From NCBI RefSeq assembly GCF_019203185.1, contig NZ_CP078093.1, forward strand, positions 1,585,058-1,649,057: a stretch of 64,000 nt of DNA. The letters are read 5' to 3'. The notes below the pieces were generated by a model. The model worked only from the letters and a program-made list of their open reading frames with translations, was not told where the DNA came from and ran no database searches. The translations under genes were made by a program, and so were the position numbers. This stretch comes from Crassaminicella indica. GTDB lineage: Bacteria; Bacillota; Clostridia; Peptostreptococcales; Thermotaleaceae. Position 1 is the first letter of the stretch, and each line of letters opens with the position of its first letter. Below, one piece after another: positions 26,674 through 35,109 of this stretch.

Positions 26674-28053
26674 ATGGAAGAATTTCTAGACCTTATTGCA
26701 AAGATTTCAGGATGGATTTGGGGTATGCCAATGATGATTATTTTAGTTGGCGGAGGAATATGGATGAGTATTGCTTTAGGATTTTTTCAATTTCGATACT
26801 GCCCTTTTATCATCAAAGAAACTTTTGGAAAGATTTTTGCGAAAGCTGAAGGCGAAGGAACTATATCACCTTTTCAAGCTGCAACTTCAGCATTAGCTTC
26901 TACAATTGGAGCATCTAATATTGTTGGAGTTCCTGTTGCTATAGCATTTGGAGGACCAGGAGCTATATTTTGGATGTGGCTGGTTGCAATTTTTGGATGT
27001 GCTCTAAAATTTTCAGAGGTTATGCTTGGGATAAAATATCGTGAAAAGAATGAAGAAGGAAATTATGTAGGTGGACCTATGTATTATTTATCTAAGGGCA
27101 TAGCTCCTATTTTAGGAACACTATTTGCTTTTGGTTTAATGATTGAATTGATACCATCTATTGCAACACAAACTGTTTCAGTTGTTCAGACGGCAAATAC
27201 GATAGGCATACCAAATATTGCAACAGGTATTGTTGTAGCAGCTATTGTAGGGCTTGTTGTATATGGTGGAATTAGAAGAATTGCACAGGTTACAGAAAAG
27301 TTGGTTCCATTTATGGCAATTTTATATTTTATTGGTGCTGTAATTATTATTCTAACCAATATTACTGAAGTTCCTGTAGCAATAGGTTTGATATTTAAAC
27401 ATGCATTTACACCTGCTTCAGCTGCTGGTGGTTTTGCAGGAGCTGGCATTGCAACAGCAATGAGATGGGGAATTGCTAGAGGTGTTTATTCAAATGAAGC
27501 AGGTATGGGTACTGCGCCAATTGCTCATGCTGCAGCAGTTACAGATCATCCTGCTCGACAAGCTATGTGGGGAATCTTTGAAGTAATTGTAGATACATTG
27601 ATTGTTTGTACTACAACAGCCCTTGTTGTATTAACAACAGGTATTTGGAAAGAGGTACCTGCAAGTGAGGCAGCTTCTATGCCTGCTCGTGCTTTTCAAG
27701 GTCTGATGGGGGATAGTATTGGAGGAGGAATTGTTACCTTTAGTATATTGTTGTTTGTACTTTCTACAATCATTGTTATCGTTTATTATGGTGAAAAGCA
27801 AGCTGAATATCTTTTCGGAACTAAATTTTCTAAAGTCATGAGAGCTGTATATATATTATCTATTTTTTTAGGGGCTGTTGGTGGAATTGAATTTTTATAT
27901 CAATTTTTGGATATTTTATTAGCAGCGATTATTATTCCAAATATGATTGGTGTTGTACTGATGACAAAAGAAATAAGGAAAATGAAAAATGAATTTTTCA
28001 ATGATCCAAAGTTTTATCCAAGTGCTAAAATAAAAGACAGAAGCAGTATTTAG
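26674..28053 (+). CDS. AGCS-family sodium:alanine (amino acid) symporter
   Basis: The start at 26674 is set by AAAGGGGG ending at 26664; an ATG at 26665 abuts that site. The 459-residue protein has about ten to eleven membrane helices and the AGCS signatures: GGGIWMSIALGFFQFRY near the N-terminus, SALASTIGASNIVGVPVAIA, the GGPMYYLSKG loop and the RGVYSNEAGMGTAPIAHAAA motif in the middle. It would bring in alanine or glycine with Na+ (or H+) at the cytoplasmic membrane. It stands alone between terminators at 26469 and 28091. Which amino acid it carries cannot be read from the sequence. Confidence 0.92.
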   Translation: MEEFLDLIAKISGWIWGMPMMIILVGGGIWMSIALGFFQFRYCPFIIKETFGKIFAKAEGEGTISPFQAATSALASTIGASNIVGVPVAIAFGGPGAIFWMWLVAIFGCALKFSEVMLGIKYREKNEEGNYVGGPMYYLSKGIAPILGTLFAFGLMIELIPSIATQTVSVVQTANTIGIPNIATGIVVAAIVGLVVYGGIRRIAQVTEKLVPFMAILYFIGAVIIILTNITEVPVAIGLIFKHAFTPASAAGGFAGAGIATAMRWGIARGVYSNEAGMGTAPIAHAAAVTDHPARQAMWGIFEVIVDTLIVCTTTALVVLTTGIWKEVPASEAASMPARAFQGLMGDSIGGGIVTFSILLFVLSTIIVIVYYGEKQAEYLFGTKFSKVMRAVYILSIFLGAVGGIEFLYQFLDILLAAIIIPNMIGVVLMTKEIRKMKNEFFNDPKFYPSAKIKDRSSI

Positions 28054-28090
28054 AAAAATTATTTGTAAAAGAAAAATACAGATGTAAAAA

Positions 28091-28133
28091 ACTGAGAATT
28101 TTTTAAATTAAAAAAATTCTCAGTTTTTTTTAT
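28091..28133 (+). terminator. Rho-independent terminator after the AGCS symporter
   Basis: AAACTGAGAATTTTTT pairs with AAAAAATTCTCAGTTT around an AT loop and runs into a T-tract. Confidence 0.85.
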
Positions 28134-28349
28134 TTATGAATAGAAGTGCTAAGCTAATGTGAATATGATAAAAATTTATTTGATAAAAGGTAGAGAAAAT
28201 CATATTCGATCATATAGAAAATTCAAAAAGTACAAACATATACAAAAAAATATGCATAAACAATAGCAGTTAAGTGTAATTCTAGAATTTTTTAGAAGAA
28301 ATTATGAAAATATAATGAAATTATAAAAAATATATGTTACAATGTTAAT

Positions 28350-28377
28350 GTTAAAATATTAACGTTAAAATGTTAAC
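28350..28377 (+). promoter_or_regulatory. Two abutting Rex-type operators
   Basis: GTTAAAATATTAAC (28350-28363) and GTTAAAATGTTAAC (28364-28377) each fit the Rex core GTTAA-N4-TTAAC and sit head to tail without a gap. A third partial half-site (TGTTAAT) lies just upstream. They fall between a possible -10 (TACAAT, 28338-28343) and the aldehyde dehydrogenase start at 28397. Bound Rex would block transcription when NADH is low. Confidence 0.75.
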
Positions 28378-28396
28378 AACTATGGAGGGATTGAGT

Positions 28397-29761
28397 ATGG
28401 AAGCAAAGGCTTATATTGATGCTTTAGTTGAAAAATCAAGAATTGCTCAAAAGGAATTTGAAAATTTCACACAAGAACAAGTTGATGCAATTGTAAAAGA
28501 AGTTGGTAAGGTAGTATATGACAACGCAGAAGAATTAGCAAAAATGGCTGTTGAAGAAACAGGCATGGGTGTTTATGAGCATAAAGTACTTAAAAACAAA
28601 GGAAAGTCAAAAACTATTTGGAACAGTTTAAAAGGAAAAAAATCTGTTGGCATTATAAATAGAGATGAAGAAACAGGAATCGTTGAAATTGCAAAACCAA
28701 TGGGAGTTGTTGGAGCTGTTACACCTACTACAAACCCAATCGTAACACCAATGTGTAATGCAATGTTTGCATTAAAGGGAAGAAACTCTATTATTATAGC
28801 ACCTCATCCAAGAGCAAAAAAATGCAGTGCAGAAACTGTAAAAAGAATTAACGAAGCACTAAAAAAACATAATGCTCCAGAAAATTTAATTCAAATCATT
28901 GAAGAACCATCTATTGAAAAAACAAATCTACTAATGAGTGCTGTTGACGTAGTTGTAGCTACAGGTGGTATGGGAATGGTAAAAGCTGCATACAGCAGTG
29001 GAAAGCCAGCTTATGGTGTTGGTGCAGGAAATGTACAAGTTATTGTAGATAGAGATGTAGATTTTGATGATGCTGCAAAAAAAATCATTGCAGGAAGAAC
29101 ATTTGATAATGGTATCATCTGTTCTGGAGAGCAAACTGTTATTGCTCATGAAGATGATTATGATAAAGTTATAAAAGCTTTTGAAAACAATGGAGCATAC
29201 TATGTAAATGATCCAGAAACAAAAGAAAAATTCAGAAAAGCTATTTTTGTAAATGGTACAATTAATAGAGACGTAGTAGGACAATCTCCACAAAAGGTTG
29301 CAGAGTTAGCAGGTGTTGAAATTCCAGCAGATACAAAGGTAATCCTTATCGAAGCTGATGGTATTGGTGCAGAGGATGTACTTTGCAAGGAAAAGATGTG
29401 TCCAGTAATGGCTACGTTTAGATATAAAACCTTTGAAGAAGGAGTAAAAATTGCACAAACAAACCTAGAGCTTGAAGGAAAAGGACATAGTGCTGCAATT
29501 CACTCAAATAACAATGAACATATCGATTATGCAGGAGAGAATTTAACAGTAAGTAGATTAGTTGTAAACCAACCATCTTCAACTACTGCAGGAGGAAGCT
29601 TCTTCAATGGCTTTGCACCTACAACTACATTAGGTTGTGGATCATGGGGAAATAACAGTATTTCTGAAAACTTTACTTACAAGCATATGATCAACATTTC
29701 AAGAATCGGTCATTATATGGCAGATAGAGTAGCTCCTTCTGATGAGGAATTATGGGCATAA
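28397..29761 (+). CDS. Acylating (CoA-dependent) aldehyde dehydrogenase
   Basis: The start at 28397 follows GGAGGGATTGAGT; the longer frame from 28370 begins inside the operator. The 454-residue protein has the single-domain acylating aldehyde dehydrogenase layout (EutE/Bld/SucD group): PMGVVGAVTPTTNPIVTPMC near residue 100-120, the NAD-binding ATGGMGMVKAAYSSGKPA segment, and the catalytic Cys in GIICSGEQTVI (about residue 240). It converts acyl-CoA plus NADH to aldehyde, CoA and NAD+, or the reverse. Candidate substrates are acetyl-, butyryl-, succinyl- or sulfoacetyl-CoA, and the sequence does not settle which. The tandem Rex operators support a role in NADH disposal during fermentation. 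Confidence 0.9.
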   Translation: MEAKAYIDALVEKSRIAQKEFENFTQEQVDAIVKEVGKVVYDNAEELAKMAVEETGMGVYEHKVLKNKGKSKTIWNSLKGKKSVGIINRDEETGIVEIAKPMGVVGAVTPTTNPIVTPMCNAMFALKGRNSIIIAPHPRAKKCSAETVKRINEALKKHNAPENLIQIIEEPSIEKTNLLMSAVDVVVATGGMGMVKAAYSSGKPAYGVGAGNVQVIVDRDVDFDDAAKKIIAGRTFDNGIICSGEQTVIAHEDDYDKVIKAFENNGAYYVNDPETKEKFRKAIFVNGTINRDVVGQSPQKVAELAGVEIPADTKVILIEADGIGAEDVLCKEKMCPVMATFRYKTFEEGVKIAQTNLELEGKGHSAAIHSNNNEHIDYAGENLTVSRLVVNQPSSTTAGGSFFNGFAPTTTLGCGSWGNNSISENFTYKHMINISRIGHYMADRVAPSDEELWA

Positions 29762-29789
29762 TAAAATTAAACATAAATTAAAATATTTA

Positions 29790-29826
29790 AACAACCAATC
29801 TTTTTCAAAAAGATTGGTTGTTTTTG
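29790..29826. terminator. Strong terminator between convergent aldehyde dehydrogenase and LysR genes
   Basis: AACAACCAATCTTTTT pairs with AAAAAGATTGGTTGTT across a single C, with T-runs on the plus side and A-rich flanks serving the minus side. Confidence 0.85.
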
Positions 29827-29831
29827 CTATC

Positions 29832-30719
29832 TTAACAGAATAATAAGTCTATCAATTTTTGTGTAGCAATAGGAATAGGGATTTTTTTATTGATAAGAAG
29901 CCCGATACTTCTTTCTGGGGGTTTTTCCTTTATATCAAGAATAAATATTTCTTGCTTTTCTAATGCTTCCTTTATGGTATCTAGCATAACAAAGGAAATG
30001 CCTAGCCCGATTTTTGTAAGCTCTATTAGTAAATCAATACTTCCTAGTTCAAATTCAGGAACAATGCTTACATGATGTTTTTTGATAAAGTCTTCAAAAA
30101 AGCTTCTAGTAGTTGAATTTTTTTGAAGGCTTAAAAAAGGATAATTTTCTAGCTCTTTTAAGGAAAGCTTTTTTTCTTTTAAGAATTTGAAATTTTCTCC
30201 AGCAATAAAAACATCCTGTATTTTTTTTATTTCTTTATATTCTAGTTCTTGATTTCCTTTTTTAAATGGGAGATTGATAATACTTATATCAACACTTCCC
30301 TTTTTTAGAAGTTCTGTACATATGGGAGAAGGTGCATTAGTTACATGAATTTTTATGCTTGGATATAGCTCGTGAAATTTTTTGAAAAAGGGAAGGAGAT
30401 AATATTTACAAATAGTATCACTTGCACCAATTCTTACTTCCCCTCTTTCTAAGGAATGGATTTGCTGGAGGCTTCTTTCTCCAGCTTTTATAAAATTGAA
30501 TGCTTGTTCGATATGCTCAAATAAAAGCTTGCCTTCTGATGTTAATTTTACCTTTTTTGTATGGCGAAAAAAGAGCTTTGTACTTAATTTTTCTTCTAAG
30601 GCTTTAATAGATTGGCTGACAGCCGATTGAGAAATATAAAGCTCATGGGCAGCTTGAGAGAAACTCAAGTATTTTCCTACATAATAAAATACTTTGTATA
30701 GCTCAAAATGAATATTCAT
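29832..30719 (-). CDS. LysR-family transcriptional regulator
   Basis: A 295-residue protein on the minus strand starting at 30719 behind AGGAGTGAT. Residues 1-60 form the LysR winged helix-turn-helix (FSQAAHELYISQSAVSQSIK), and about 90-290 the periplasmic-binding-like effector domain (VRIGASDTICKYYLLPFF). The effector is unknown. CysL/CbbR-like members of this shape respond to small metabolites. It is divergent from purL, sharing a 116-bp AT-rich spacer, and convergent with the aldehyde dehydrogenase. Control of either neighbour, or of itself, is possible but not shown. Confidence 0.9.
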   Translation of the reverse strand: MNIHFELYKVFYYVGKYLSFSQAAHELYISQSAVSQSIKALEEKLSTKLFFRHTKKVKLTSEGKLLFEHIEQAFNFIKAGERSLQQIHSLERGEVRIGASDTICKYYLLPFFKKFHELYPSIKIHVTNAPSPICTELLKKGSVDISIINLPFKKGNQELEYKEIKKIQDVFIAGENFKFLKEKKLSLKELENYPFLSLQKNSTTRSFFEDFIKKHHVSIVPEFELGSIDLLIELTKIGLGISFVMLDTIKEALEKQEIFILDIKEKPPERSIGLLINKKIPIPIATQKLIDLLFC

Positions 30720-30835
30720 TTATAATCACTCCTAATGTATATTATTAATATTATTAATTTTATTAATTAATTTTATTATGATACAATCAAATTGTAAAGA
30801 GGTCAATCATACTTTGAATAAAGTGAGGGGATCAA

Positions 30836-33800
30836 ATGAATAGAGAAGTGAGAAGAATTTATGTAGAAAAAAAATCAGGGTTTGATATAGAAGCAAAGCA
30901 TTTATATAAAGACTTGGTAGAAAATCTAGACATAAAAGGGTTAAAAGGCGTTAGGGTACTTAATAGATATGATATTGCAGGTATATCTGAAGAAGAATAT
31001 ATAAAAACAAAGGGAACTATTTTTTCAGAACCAAATGTAGATCATGTTTATGATGAAAGATTTCCATATAATGAGAAGGACCGTGTATTTGCTGTGGAAT
31101 ACCTTCCAGGACAATATGATCAAAGGGCAGATTCAGCAGAGCAGTGTGTTCAAATTTTTACACAAGGTGAAAAGCCTAATATTGCAACGGGAAAAGTTTT
31201 TGTATTAAAAGGAGAAATATCAGAAGAAGCATTTTTAAAAATCAAAAGCTATTGTATCAATCCAGTGGATTCAAAAGAAGCAGCTTTAGAAAAGCCAAAG
31301 ACTTTGGATATGGAGATAAAAGCTGTAGCTGATGTAAAAATCATAGAAGGGTTTATAGAAAAAGATGAGAAGGAACTATCTGATTTTCATAAACTATTAG
31401 GATTTGCTATGACATTTGAGGATTTAAAGTTTTGTCAGAAATATTTTAAGAATACAGAAAAAAGAAATCCTACTATTACAGAATTAAGAGTGATTGACAC
31501 TTATTGGTCAGATCATTGTAGGCATACAACTTTTTTGACAAAGATTGAAGATGTACAAATAGAAGAAGGTTCATTTAGCAGTGTGATTAAGAAGGCTTAT
31601 GATGAATATTTAAAATCAAGAGCATATGTATATGAAGATAAGCAGAAAGATATTACTCTTATGGATATTGCTACGATGGGCATGAAGGAGCTTAAGAAAA
31701 GAGGGAAGCTTGAGGATTTAGATGAATCAGAAGAAATCAATGCATGCAGTATTGTGGTAAATGTAGATGTAGATGGGAATGATGAAGAATGGCTTGTAAT
31801 GTTCAAAAATGAGACGCATAATCATCCTACAGAAATAGAGCCTTTTGGGGGGGCTGCTACCTGTCTAGGGGGAGCAATAAGAGATCCATTGTCAGGAAGA
31901 AGCTATGTTTATCAAGCAATGCGTGTTACAGGAAGTGCTGATCCAAGAGCAAAAATTGAAGATACTCTACCTGGAAAATTGCCACAAAGGAAGATTACTC
32001 GTGATGCAGCAGCAGGATACAGCTCTTATGGCAACCAAATAGGTCTTGCAACAGGGCAGGTTTCCGAAGTTTATGATGAGGATTTTGTAGCAAAGAGAAT
32101 GGAAGTAGGTGCAGTTATTGCAGCAGTACAAAAGGAAAATGTAGTAAGAAGCAAACCAAAAGAAGGGGACGTAGTGATTCTACTAGGTGGTAGAACAGGA
32201 AGAGATGGTTGTGGAGGTGCAACAGGATCTTCAAAAGAGCATACAGAAGAATCTATTTTAACATGTGGTGCAGAGGTGCAAAAGGGAAATCCTCCAACAG
32301 AAAGAAAAATACAAAGATTATTTAGAAATCTAGCTGTAAGCAAGATGATCAAAAAATGCAATGATTTTGGGGCAGGGGGTGTTGCTGTAGCTATAGGAGA
32401 ATTAACAGATAGCTTGGAAATAGATTTAGATATGGTGCCTAAAAAATATGAGGGCTTAGACGGAACCGAGCTTGCCATATCCGAGTCACAAGAACGTATG
32501 GCAATTGTAATTGATAAAAAAAATATAGATGCTTTTGTAAATTTTGCTAATGAAGAAAACTTAGAAGCTACAGTAGTGGCGAAGGTTACGAATGACAATA
32601 GACTTAAAATGAAATGGCGTGGAAAAACAATTTTAAATTTAAGTCGTGGATTTTTAGATACTAATGGTGTAAAACAAAAAATAAAGGTTATGGTCAAAGC
32701 TGTAAAGGATAAAGAGAATTATTTTGAAAAGCTGCCAAAGGGTTTAGAATCTATTATGGATTTAAAGACTGCATGGCTGAAAAATTTAGAAGATATAAAT
32801 GTAGCTAGTCAGAAAGGATTAATTGAAAGATTCGATAGTACTATTGGAGCAGGAACCGTACTAATGCCTCTTGGAGGTAAACACCAAATGACGCCTGCGG
32901 AGGGGATGGTAGGAAAAATTCCTGTACTAAAAGGAGAAACCAATACAGGTACAATTATGACTTATGGATATAATCCCAAAATAGGAAAATGGAGTCCTTT
33001 CCATGGAGCATTATATGCTGTTATAGAAGCAGTTGCAAAGGTAGTTTGTATTGGCGGAAATTATAAAAATATTCGATTGAGTCTTCAAGAGTATTTTGAA
33101 AAGCTTGGGAATAATCCTGCTAAATGGGGAAAACCATTTAGTGCTTTACTAGGTGCTTTATATGCACAAAAAAAATTAGGAATTCCAGCAATTGGTGGAA
33201 AGGATAGTATGTCAGGAACATTTAAGGATATGCATGTTCCCCCTACTTTAATAGCATTTGCGGTAAACACAGTAGATGTAAGAAAGGTAATTTCTCCAGA
33301 ATTTAAAAGGAAAAATAGCAAGGTAGTACTAATTCCTTTAAAACGAGATAAAAATGAATTGCCTGATTTTGAAGAGCTAGACAAAAATTTTAGTGCGATT
33401 ACGCATCTGATAGAAAATGGTAAGATTTTATCTGCACAATCTGTTCGAAATGGTGGGATTGCTGCAGCGATAAGTAAAATGAGCTTTGGAAACAAAATAG
33501 GGATGGTATTTGAAAATGAAATGGATATGCAAGAATTATTTTTACCGCAATATGGGTCAATCATTTTAGAAATAGATGAAAAGGAAGATGTTAAAGCTTT
33601 ATTACAAGGAATAGACGTACAGGTGCTTGGATATACAAAAGAAAATACGATTACTGTAAATGATGTAAGGATCAATATAGAAGATGCTATAAAAGTATGG
33701 GAAGAACCTCTTGAAAATGTATTTCCAACAAAAGAATTTTCTACAGGATCACCTAAAAACATTTATTATGATGCAGCTGTTAAGAAGCAAGCTAGTATAA

Positions 33801-34606
33801 AAATTGCAAAGCCAAGAATATTTATTCCAGTATTTCCAGGAACAAATTGTGAATATGATACAGCGAGGGTTTTTGAAAGTAGTGGTGGTATTGTAACAAC
33901 TATGATATTTAAAAATTTAACAGCAAAAGCAATAGAAGATTCTATAGAGAAAATGGTAGAAAATATAAACAAATCGCAGATTATAGCTCTTCCTGGAGGG
34001 TTTAGTGCAGGTGATGAGCCAGATGGCTCAGGGAAATTTATTGCAACGGTTTTTAGAAATCCAGCAGTGAAAGAAGCTGTAATGAATATGTTAAAACAAA
34101 GAGATGGATTAATGATAGGGATATGCAATGGATTTCAAGCCCTTATAAAACTTGGACTGCTTCCCTTTGGAGAGATTAGAGAAGCTTCTCCTAATGCACC
34201 AACCCTTACCTTTAATAAAATAGGGAGACATATTTCATGCTTGGTAAGAACAAAGGTTGTTTCTAATCTATCTCCTTGGTTAAGTGGTGTAAAATTAGGA
34301 GATATCCATACAGTTGCTGTATCTCATGGTGAAGGAAGATTTATTGCTAATAAAGAAGAAATGGAGAAAATGATTCAAAATGGGCAAATTGCAACTCAAT
34401 ATGTAGATTTAAATGGAAATCCTACCTATGATATTCACTATAATCCAAATGGTTCTTTTGAAGCTGTTGAAGGAATTACAAGTCCTGATGGTAGAATCTT
34501 TGGAAAAATGGGACATACAGAAAGAATGGGACAAAATGTTGCAGTAAATGTAGATGGAAATAAAGATCAAAGCATCTTTAAAGCAGGGGTAAATTACTTT
34601 AGATAA
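30836..34606 (+). CDS. purL: Phosphoribosylformylglycinamidine (FGAM) synthase, single-chain
   Basis: A 1256-residue fusion of synthetase and glutaminase, the large-type PurL. It converts FGAR, glutamine and ATP to FGAM, step 4 of IMP synthesis, in the cytoplasm. The N-terminal PurS-like part is followed by two AIRS-type ATP-binding halves (FKNETHNHPTEIEPFGGAAT near residue 330; a second, pseudo-symmetric half after about 650). A C-terminal class I glutaminase (about 990-1256) carries the nucleophile Cys in GICNGFQAL and the HTERMG catalytic His/Glu near the end. GAGGGG precedes the start. The gene lies ahead of the purine riboswitch pair rather than inside purECFMNHD, with no clear terminator of its own. 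Confidence 0.95.
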   Translation: MNREVRRIYVEKKSGFDIEAKHLYKDLVENLDIKGLKGVRVLNRYDIAGISEEEYIKTKGTIFSEPNVDHVYDERFPYNEKDRVFAVEYLPGQYDQRADSAEQCVQIFTQGEKPNIATGKVFVLKGEISEEAFLKIKSYCINPVDSKEAALEKPKTLDMEIKAVADVKIIEGFIEKDEKELSDFHKLLGFAMTFEDLKFCQKYFKNTEKRNPTITELRVIDTYWSDHCRHTTFLTKIEDVQIEEGSFSSVIKKAYDEYLKSRAYVYEDKQKDITLMDIATMGMKELKKRGKLEDLDESEEINACSIVVNVDVDGNDEEWLVMFKNETHNHPTEIEPFGGAATCLGGAIRDPLSGRSYVYQAMRVTGSADPRAKIEDTLPGKLPQRKITRDAAAGYSSYGNQIGLATGQVSEVYDEDFVAKRMEVGAVIAAVQKENVVRSKPKEGDVVILLGGRTGRDGCGGATGSSKEHTEESILTCGAEVQKGNPPTERKIQRLFRNLAVSKMIKKCNDFGAGGVAVAIGELTDSLEIDLDMVPKKYEGLDGTELAISESQERMAIVIDKKNIDAFVNFANEENLEATVVAKVTNDNRLKMKWRGKTILNLSRGFLDTNGVKQKIKVMVKAVKDKENYFEKLPKGLESIMDLKTAWLKNLEDINVASQKGLIERFDSTIGAGTVLMPLGGKHQMTPAEGMVGKIPVLKGETNTGTIMTYGYNPKIGKWSPFHGALYAVIEAVAKVVCIGGNYKNIRLSLQEYFEKLGNNPAKWGKPFSALLGALYAQKKLGIPAIGGKDSMSGTFKDMHVPPTLIAFAVNTVDVRKVISPEFKRKNSKVVLIPLKRDKNELPDFEELDKNFSAITHLIENGKILSAQSVRNGGIAAAISKMSFGNKIGMVFENEMDMQELFLPQYGSIILEIDEKEDVKALLQGIDVQVLGYTKENTITVNDVRINIEDAIKVWEEPLENVFPTKEFSTGSPKNIYYDAAVKKQASIKIAKPRIFIPVFPGTNCEYDTARVFESSGGIVTTMIFKNLTAKAIEDSIEKMVENINKSQIIALPGGFSAGDEPDGSGKFIATVFRNPAVKEAVMNMLKQRDGLMIGICNGFQALIKLGLLPFGEIREASPNAPTLTFNKIGRHISCLVRTKVVSNLSPWLSGVKLGDIHTVAVSHGEGRFIANKEEMEKMIQNGQIATQYVDLNGNPTYDIHYNPNGSFEAVEGITSPDGRIFGKMGHTERMGQNVAVNVDGNKDQSIFKAGVNYFR

Positions 34607-34784
34607 AAACCGGGGAATTAAATATATAATGATCATCAAACAAATACATTTTAGAGAATACAAAAATATTAGAAAATATAGGCAAAACAATTCAAAATAA
34701 GAATTATAAAGGATATAAAAAAGAAAAATGTTCGTGTTTATACAGATTAATCACAATAAAACTTAAAAAATATTCGAAAAAGTA
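34607..34784 (+). other. AT-rich intergenic stretch after purL
   Basis: I see no gene, convincing hairpin or known RNA motif between the purL stop and the promoter at 34785. Confidence 0.6.
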
Positions 34785-34813
34785 TTGACGAAAAAAATTT
34801 CCTCTGATATGAT
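34785..34813 (+). promoter_or_regulatory. Sigma-A promoter (extended -10) of the riboswitch-permease unit
   Basis: TTGACG (34785-34790), a 17-bp spacer and TATGAT (34808-34813), with TG one base upstream of the -10. The start near 34820 lies about 30 bases before the guanine aptamer. Confidence 0.75.
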
Positions 34814-34849
34814 AATAGTGTAAGAAGAAATGAATGAAAATTAAATTAA

Positions 34850-34922
34850 CTACTCATATAATTTCGGAAATAGGGTCCGAGAGTCTCTACCAGGCAACCG
34901 TAAATTGTCTGACTATGGGTGA
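34850..34922 (+). ncRNA. Guanine-class purine riboswitch aptamer
   Basis: The purine aptamer signatures are present: a P1 strand with TACTCATATAAT, the J2/3 segment GTCTCTACC, a P3 loop with CAACCGTAAATTG and the closing GACTATGGGTG. The specificity base is C (GACTAT rather than GATTAT), pointing to guanine or hypoxanthine, not adenine. Confidence 0.93.
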
Positions 34923-34923
34923 A

Positions 34924-35012
34924 AGCGTATCTAGGGTTCCGGCCGTATGGTGTCAGGTCCGAGTGATACGGGTATTATATTTTAATACTACACCGTGGGG
35001 ATAAAAGCCCGG
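34924..35012 (+). ncRNA. ykkC-class aptamer, probably the PRPP-sensing subtype
   Basis: The ykkC conserved blocks occur in order: CTAGGGTTCCGG, GGTCCGAGTGATACGG, ACACCGTGGGG and ATAAAAGCCCGG. It begins within a few bases of the guanine aptamer. Known guanine-plus-ykkC tandems sense PRPP with the second aptamer and act together as a logic gate for purine genes. A downstream purine permease fits that assignment. Guanidine or ppGpp subtypes are less likely here. Confidence 0.88.
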
Positions 35013-35066
35013 ACGGGGAGGTTTCACTTTATGAGTAATAGCCTTCCCGTTCGGGTTTTCGTGCTT
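35007..35066 (+). terminator. Expression-platform terminator of the tandem riboswitch
   Basis: AGCCCGGACGGGGAGG pairs with CCTTCCCGTTCGGGTT, followed by TTTTCGTGCTTT. The left arm overlaps the AAAAGCCCGG end of the ykkC-class aptamer, so ligand binding there should prevent terminator formation. Confidence 0.8.
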
Positions 35067-35109
35067 TACAAATAGAAATAATCCCCAAAATATAAGGAGG
35101 AAAGAGACG

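Noticed and set aside
28397-29761. Aldehyde dehydrogenase as sulfoacetaldehyde dehydrogenase of taurine or isethionate degradation
   Set aside because: Length fits, but no sulfonate genes are present and the tandem Rex operators point to general fermentation. The substrate was left open.
33085-33762. Long antisense open frame (225 codons) within purL
   Set aside because: It lies entirely opposite a well-conserved purL domain, lacks a ribosome binding site, and its residue make-up (Ser/Phe/Ile-rich) is typical of a complement of AT-rich coding sequence.
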